8,381 bases of DNA from an uncultured Ignavibacteriota bacterium (GTDB taxonomy: Bacteria > Bacteroidota > Ignavibacteria > Tepidaquicellales > Tepidaquicellaceae): positions 1 to 8,381 of the forward strand of contig CALGOI010000012.1 in the NCBI GenBank assembly GCA_937959065.1. The letters are read 5' to 3'. Below, piece by piece: positions 6,866 through 8,381 of this stretch; position 1 is the stretch's first letter; every line of letters begins with the position of its first letter. The notes beneath the pieces were generated by a model. It was not told the origin of the DNA. It did not search any database and worked only from the letters and a program-made list of their open reading frames with translations. The position numbers and the translations under genes are program-made.

Positions 6866-6948
6866 TAAGGGAGGGTGTGAACAGGGATGTTTGCATCGGA
6901 ATTTTTCGGGGCTGTCTGGACCGGTTTGATCCGTCCAGCTGCAAGCAC
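6866..6948 (+). other. GC-rich structured leader before the regulator
   Basis: This short stretch is distinctly more GC-rich than its AT-rich surroundings. It can fold with CTGGAC (6916-6921) paired to GTCCAG (6933-6938), a bulge and GG/CC extension closing a six-base loop, and an outer TTGCA (6891-6895) paired to TGCAA (6940-6944). GGGAGG at 6869-6874 looks like a Shine-Dalgarno. A GTG frame at 6877-6951 (24 residues, three Cys) follows it at 2 nt spacing, and an ATG frame starts at 6887. I do not recognise it as a known riboswitch class. Confidence 0.45.
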
Positions 6949-6951
6949 TAA

Positions 6952-7857
6952 TTGTTCCTTCAAAAAAAAATTGTTACGTGCGTTTTGGAAAACATTGATG
7001 AGATAAAATTACATTTGAGAAAGGTTGGATTCACAGAAAATGAATCCAAAGTTTTTATCGCTCTTTTAAATGGCAGTCAAATGAGTGCTTCTGAGGTAGC
7101 TAAAGCAGCCGGAATCAGAAGAACAGATATTTACGATATACTTAAGGTCTTTGTGGATCGCGGTTATTGTAATGAGATCGAAACTAATACGATCCTCAAG
7201 TACGAAATCATAGACCCCAGGGTAATATCTGATAAAATTGTCAACGATATTAAAAAGGAATCAGTCCAAAAGATTGACAATGCAGAGACTCTTGTTAAAA
7301 AGGTAATACCATTTTACAACAAGAAGGCTGTAGGCACTCAAAGAATGAATATCGAGTTGGTCCGAGGTTTTAATAAACACAGACAAATTAGATTTCTTGA
7401 ATTAATTAAGAATTCAAAGGAAGAGATTTTGATGATGAATAGGATAGAGGGAACTGTTTCCAAACAAGTTGATGATGTCTATATGGATTTTATTAATAGA
7501 GGTGGGATATATAAATCAATTTATGAAGTTAGTTTGAATTTTAAAATCAAGAAGGATGATAAATTCAGTACAGTTAATCTCAATGAATTTCTTGACTTTT
7601 GTAAATATTATGAAGAACATGGCGAACAAATTAGACTTACAAAAATGCTAACAGCAATTAGCGGTATATTTGACAGAGAAATTGTTTACTTGAATATTTA
7701 TGATAAAACAATTCCTCAACATAATAAAACTGATATTATTATACGCAATAAAGAATTTGCCCAATTTTTTGTAAATATCTTTGATCTTTGCTGGAAACAG
7801 TCTTTTACAATTGATGAGTTTAGAGAAATTTCATCTATAAAATCAAATGCAGGTTAA
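6952..7857 (+). CDS. TrmB-type winged-helix transcriptional regulator
   Basis: Up to 301 residues. Residues about 26-80 are a TrmB-type winged helix (VGFTENESKVFIALLNG, then MSASEVAKAAGIRRTDIYDIL as the recognition part, then a wing with DRGYCNEIE). A helical, probably dimerising segment lies at about 92-120. The C-terminal effector domain resembles the phospholipase-D-like/TrmB-associated domain, ending in ...FFVNIFDLCWKQS (272-284). TrmB family members in archaea and some bacteria are sugar- or metabolite-responsive repressors or activators. The ligand here is unknown. The start is uncertain: no in-frame ATG precedes the helix-turn-helix, and the options are TTG at 6952 (right after a TAA) or TTG at 6985, neither with a Shine-Dalgarno. 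The three palindromes upstream are its probable binding sites (inference). The peptide genes follow in the same direction, with no terminator seen between. Confidence 0.82.
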   Translation: MFLQKKIVTCVLENIDEIKLHLRKVGFTENESKVFIALLNGSQMSASEVAKAAGIRRTDIYDILKVFVDRGYCNEIETNTILKYEIIDPRVISDKIVNDIKKESVQKIDNAETLVKKVIPFYNKKAVGTQRMNIELVRGFNKHRQIRFLELIKNSKEEILMMNRIEGTVSKQVDDVYMDFINRGGIYKSIYEVSLNFKIKKDDKFSTVNLNEFLDFCKYYEEHGEQIRLTKMLTAISGIFDREIVYLNIYDKTIPQHNKTDIIIRNKEFAQFFVNIFDLCWKQSFTIDEFREISSIKSNAG

Positions 7858-7911
7858 TATTTAAAATAATAATCAAATAATTTCAAATTTCATAATAATT
7901 CAAATTAAACA

Positions 7912-7933
7912 TTCCGCTTGATGCGGAAAGGAG
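7912..7933 (+). promoter_or_regulatory. Hairpin overlapping the peptide gene's Shine-Dalgarno
   Basis: TTCCGC (7912-7917) pairs with GCGGAA (7923-7928) around TTGAT. The Shine-Dalgarno AAAGGAG (7927-7933) starts in the last bases of the stem and lies 6 nt before the ATG at 7940. The stem could stabilise the 5' end or modestly limit ribosome access. Strong Shine-Dalgarno sequences here contrast with the minus-strand block. Confidence 0.55.
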
Positions 7934-7939
7934 ATTAAA

Positions 7940-8119
7940 ATGCAAAACTTAAATCCAATTATTCCGACATGCAGTCCAATTATTCCAACATGTAGCCCGA
8001 TTATTCCTACATGTAATCCAATTATTCCTACAAATAAATGTGAAATGGGTAGTCCGATCATTCCTACTTTTGCACCGATCATACCGACTTGTAGCGAACC
8101 CATTATCCCAACTTGTTAA
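7940..8119 (+). CDS. 59-residue PIIPT-repeat cysteine peptide
   Basis: A small gene with a strong Shine-Dalgarno encoding a peptide that is almost wholly repeat. After MQNL come seven copies of PIIPT (residues 6-10, 13-17, 20-24, 27-31, 39-43, 46-50, 54-58), the first three in exact seven-residue units [NS]PIIPTC. NKCEMG (32-37) interrupts the array. Cysteines are at 11, 18, 25, 34, 51 and 59, the last being the C-terminal residue. There is no signal peptide or membrane segment. All seven PIIPT copies are spelled with different synonymous codons, so the protein sequence, not the DNA, is being kept. I know no family for it. It could be a multi-core precursor of a modified or signalling peptide, a metal- or thiol-bearing protein, or a scaffold. 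It lies 82 bp after the regulator gene and 48 bp before the secreted repeat protein, probably in one operon. Confidence 0.8.
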   Translation: MQNLNPIIPTCSPIIPTCSPIIPTCNPIIPTNKCEMGSPIIPTFAPIIPTCSEPIIPTC

Positions 8120-8167
8120 TTAACATTTAAAAATTAAAAGTAGAGAATAAACTCGGAGGACAATAAA

Positions 8168-8381
8168 ATGTCGAAATTAAATAAATTTTTCTTAATATTA
8201 GCAATTTTATCATTTGTATCTTTTGGAAGTCTAATGGCCGCAGACAATCCATTCATCCCTGTAGATGATGATGGAATGCCAATAATCCCGATCGATGACG
8301 ATTATGATTCAAAAATTACTTTAGTAGCAGACAATCCATTCATCCCTGTAGATGATGATGGAATGCCAATAATCCCGATCG
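8168..8381 (+). CDS. Secreted acidic repeat protein with xPxIPxDDD units, 3' partial
   Basis: A gene with a strong Shine-Dalgarno (GGAGGA at 8155-8160, 7 nt before the ATG), cut by the window edge after 71 codons. Residues 1-24 or 1-25 form a signal peptide: Lys at 3 and 6, a hydrophobic core from 7 to 22, and a cleavage region at LMAA. The mature part is a 29-residue repeat: ADNPFIPVDDDG, MPIIPIDDDY, then a linker DSKITLV, after which the unit begins again. Each unit thus has two half-repeats of pattern xP[FI]IP[VI]DDD. The shared xP[IF]IP core links it to the PIIPT peptide just upstream. The aspartate triplets suggest metal (perhaps calcium) or cationic-surface binding, which is inference. 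No family is recognised, and the number of repeats is unknown because the gene runs on. Confidence 0.82.
   Translation, partial: MSKLNKFFLILAILSFVSFGSLMAADNPFIPVDDDGMPIIPIDDDYDSKITLVADNPFIPVDDDGMPIIPI
8240..8294 (+). repeat. 55 bp direct repeat, copy 1
   Basis: The first copy of a 55 bp sequence identical to 8327-8381, at a period of 87 bp (29 codons). It encodes the ADNPFIP...PIIPI part of the secreted repeat protein. Confidence 0.95.
8327..8381 (+). repeat. 55 bp direct repeat, copy 2 (cut by window edge)
   Basis: The second, base-for-base identical copy, ending at the window edge, so identity may extend further and more copies may follow. Identity without silent changes points to recent duplication or gene conversion. 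Confidence 0.95.

Larger units (their letters stand above)
6277..6951 (+). other. Long regulatory region without a supported gene
   Basis: About 675 bp separate the tRNA from the regulator frame. From left to right it holds the tRNA terminator, about 95 bp of AT-rich DNA in which I see nothing (6311-6407), three promoter-operator modules (A, B, C), a degenerate fourth palindrome, a possible extended -10 (TGGTATACAAT at 6833-6843) and a GC-rich structured stretch. Only very short open frames occur (6484-6567, 6621-6677, 6877-6951 and one from 6887), none well supported. Confidence 0.7.

Noticed and set aside
7952..8032. Short 21 bp direct repeats that might suggest a CRISPR array.
   Set aside because: The period is exactly seven codons with no unique spacers, and the repeats differ only at silent sites in a reading frame.
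7900..8103. A 67-residue minus-strand open frame with HVGIIGL repeats.
   Set aside because: It is the antisense of the PIIPT gene. The plus frame has a strong Shine-Dalgarno and silent-only variation between repeats, so the minus frame is a by-product of the repeat.

Overview
The window looks like a chromosomal segment from the Bacteroidota/Chlorobi/Ignavibacteria side of the bacterial tree. This rests on protein style (a YjbQ protein, a type III pantothenate kinase, a bifunctional nuclease fused to a UVR motif, a small C-terminal-Phe beta-barrel), on the scarcity of Shine-Dalgarno sequences in front of most genes, and on promoter -7 elements of the TAnnTTTG type. The exact lineage is inference. 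Base composition is AT-rich apart from the initiator tRNA, a hairpin repeat near the left edge and a short GC-rich island at about 6865-6950.

Positions 1-6032 are a housekeeping block read entirely on the minus strand. In transcription order it holds etfB and etfA (both subunits of the electron transfer flavoprotein), a bifunctional nuclease/UVR protein, a small secreted outer-membrane beta-barrel protein with an intrinsic terminator after it, coaX (type III pantothenate kinase), a YjbQ-family protein and a GT-C membrane glycosyltransferase. coaX, yjbQ and the glycosyltransferase are packed tightly (15 bp gap, then 8 bp overlap) and are probably one transcript. A two-hairpin intergenic repeat lies beyond the glycosyltransferase.

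At 6204-6276 there is an initiator tRNA (anticodon CAT) on the plus strand with its own terminator. It separates the housekeeping block from a different kind of region.

Positions about 6400-8381 are read on the plus strand and form what looks like a self-contained, uncharacterised regulatory/peptide cassette. It begins with three copies of a promoter-operator module: TTGACA, about 17 bp, a -10/-7 element, and an interrupted palindrome TTGTTGTAG-N7-CTACAACAA lying over the -10 and start site. A degenerate fourth palindrome and a GC-rich structured leader follow. Then come a TrmB-type winged-helix regulator, a 59-residue peptide made of seven PIIPT repeats with six cysteines, and a secreted protein made of 29-residue repeats carrying NPFIPVDDD and MPIIPIDDD. 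That last gene runs off the right edge.

The two repeat proteins share an xP[IF]IP[TVI] core. I infer that the regulator binds the three palindromes and controls itself and the peptide genes. The biochemical role of the PIIPT peptide is unknown to me; I see no maturation enzyme, transporter or receptor inside the window, and such partners could lie to the right.
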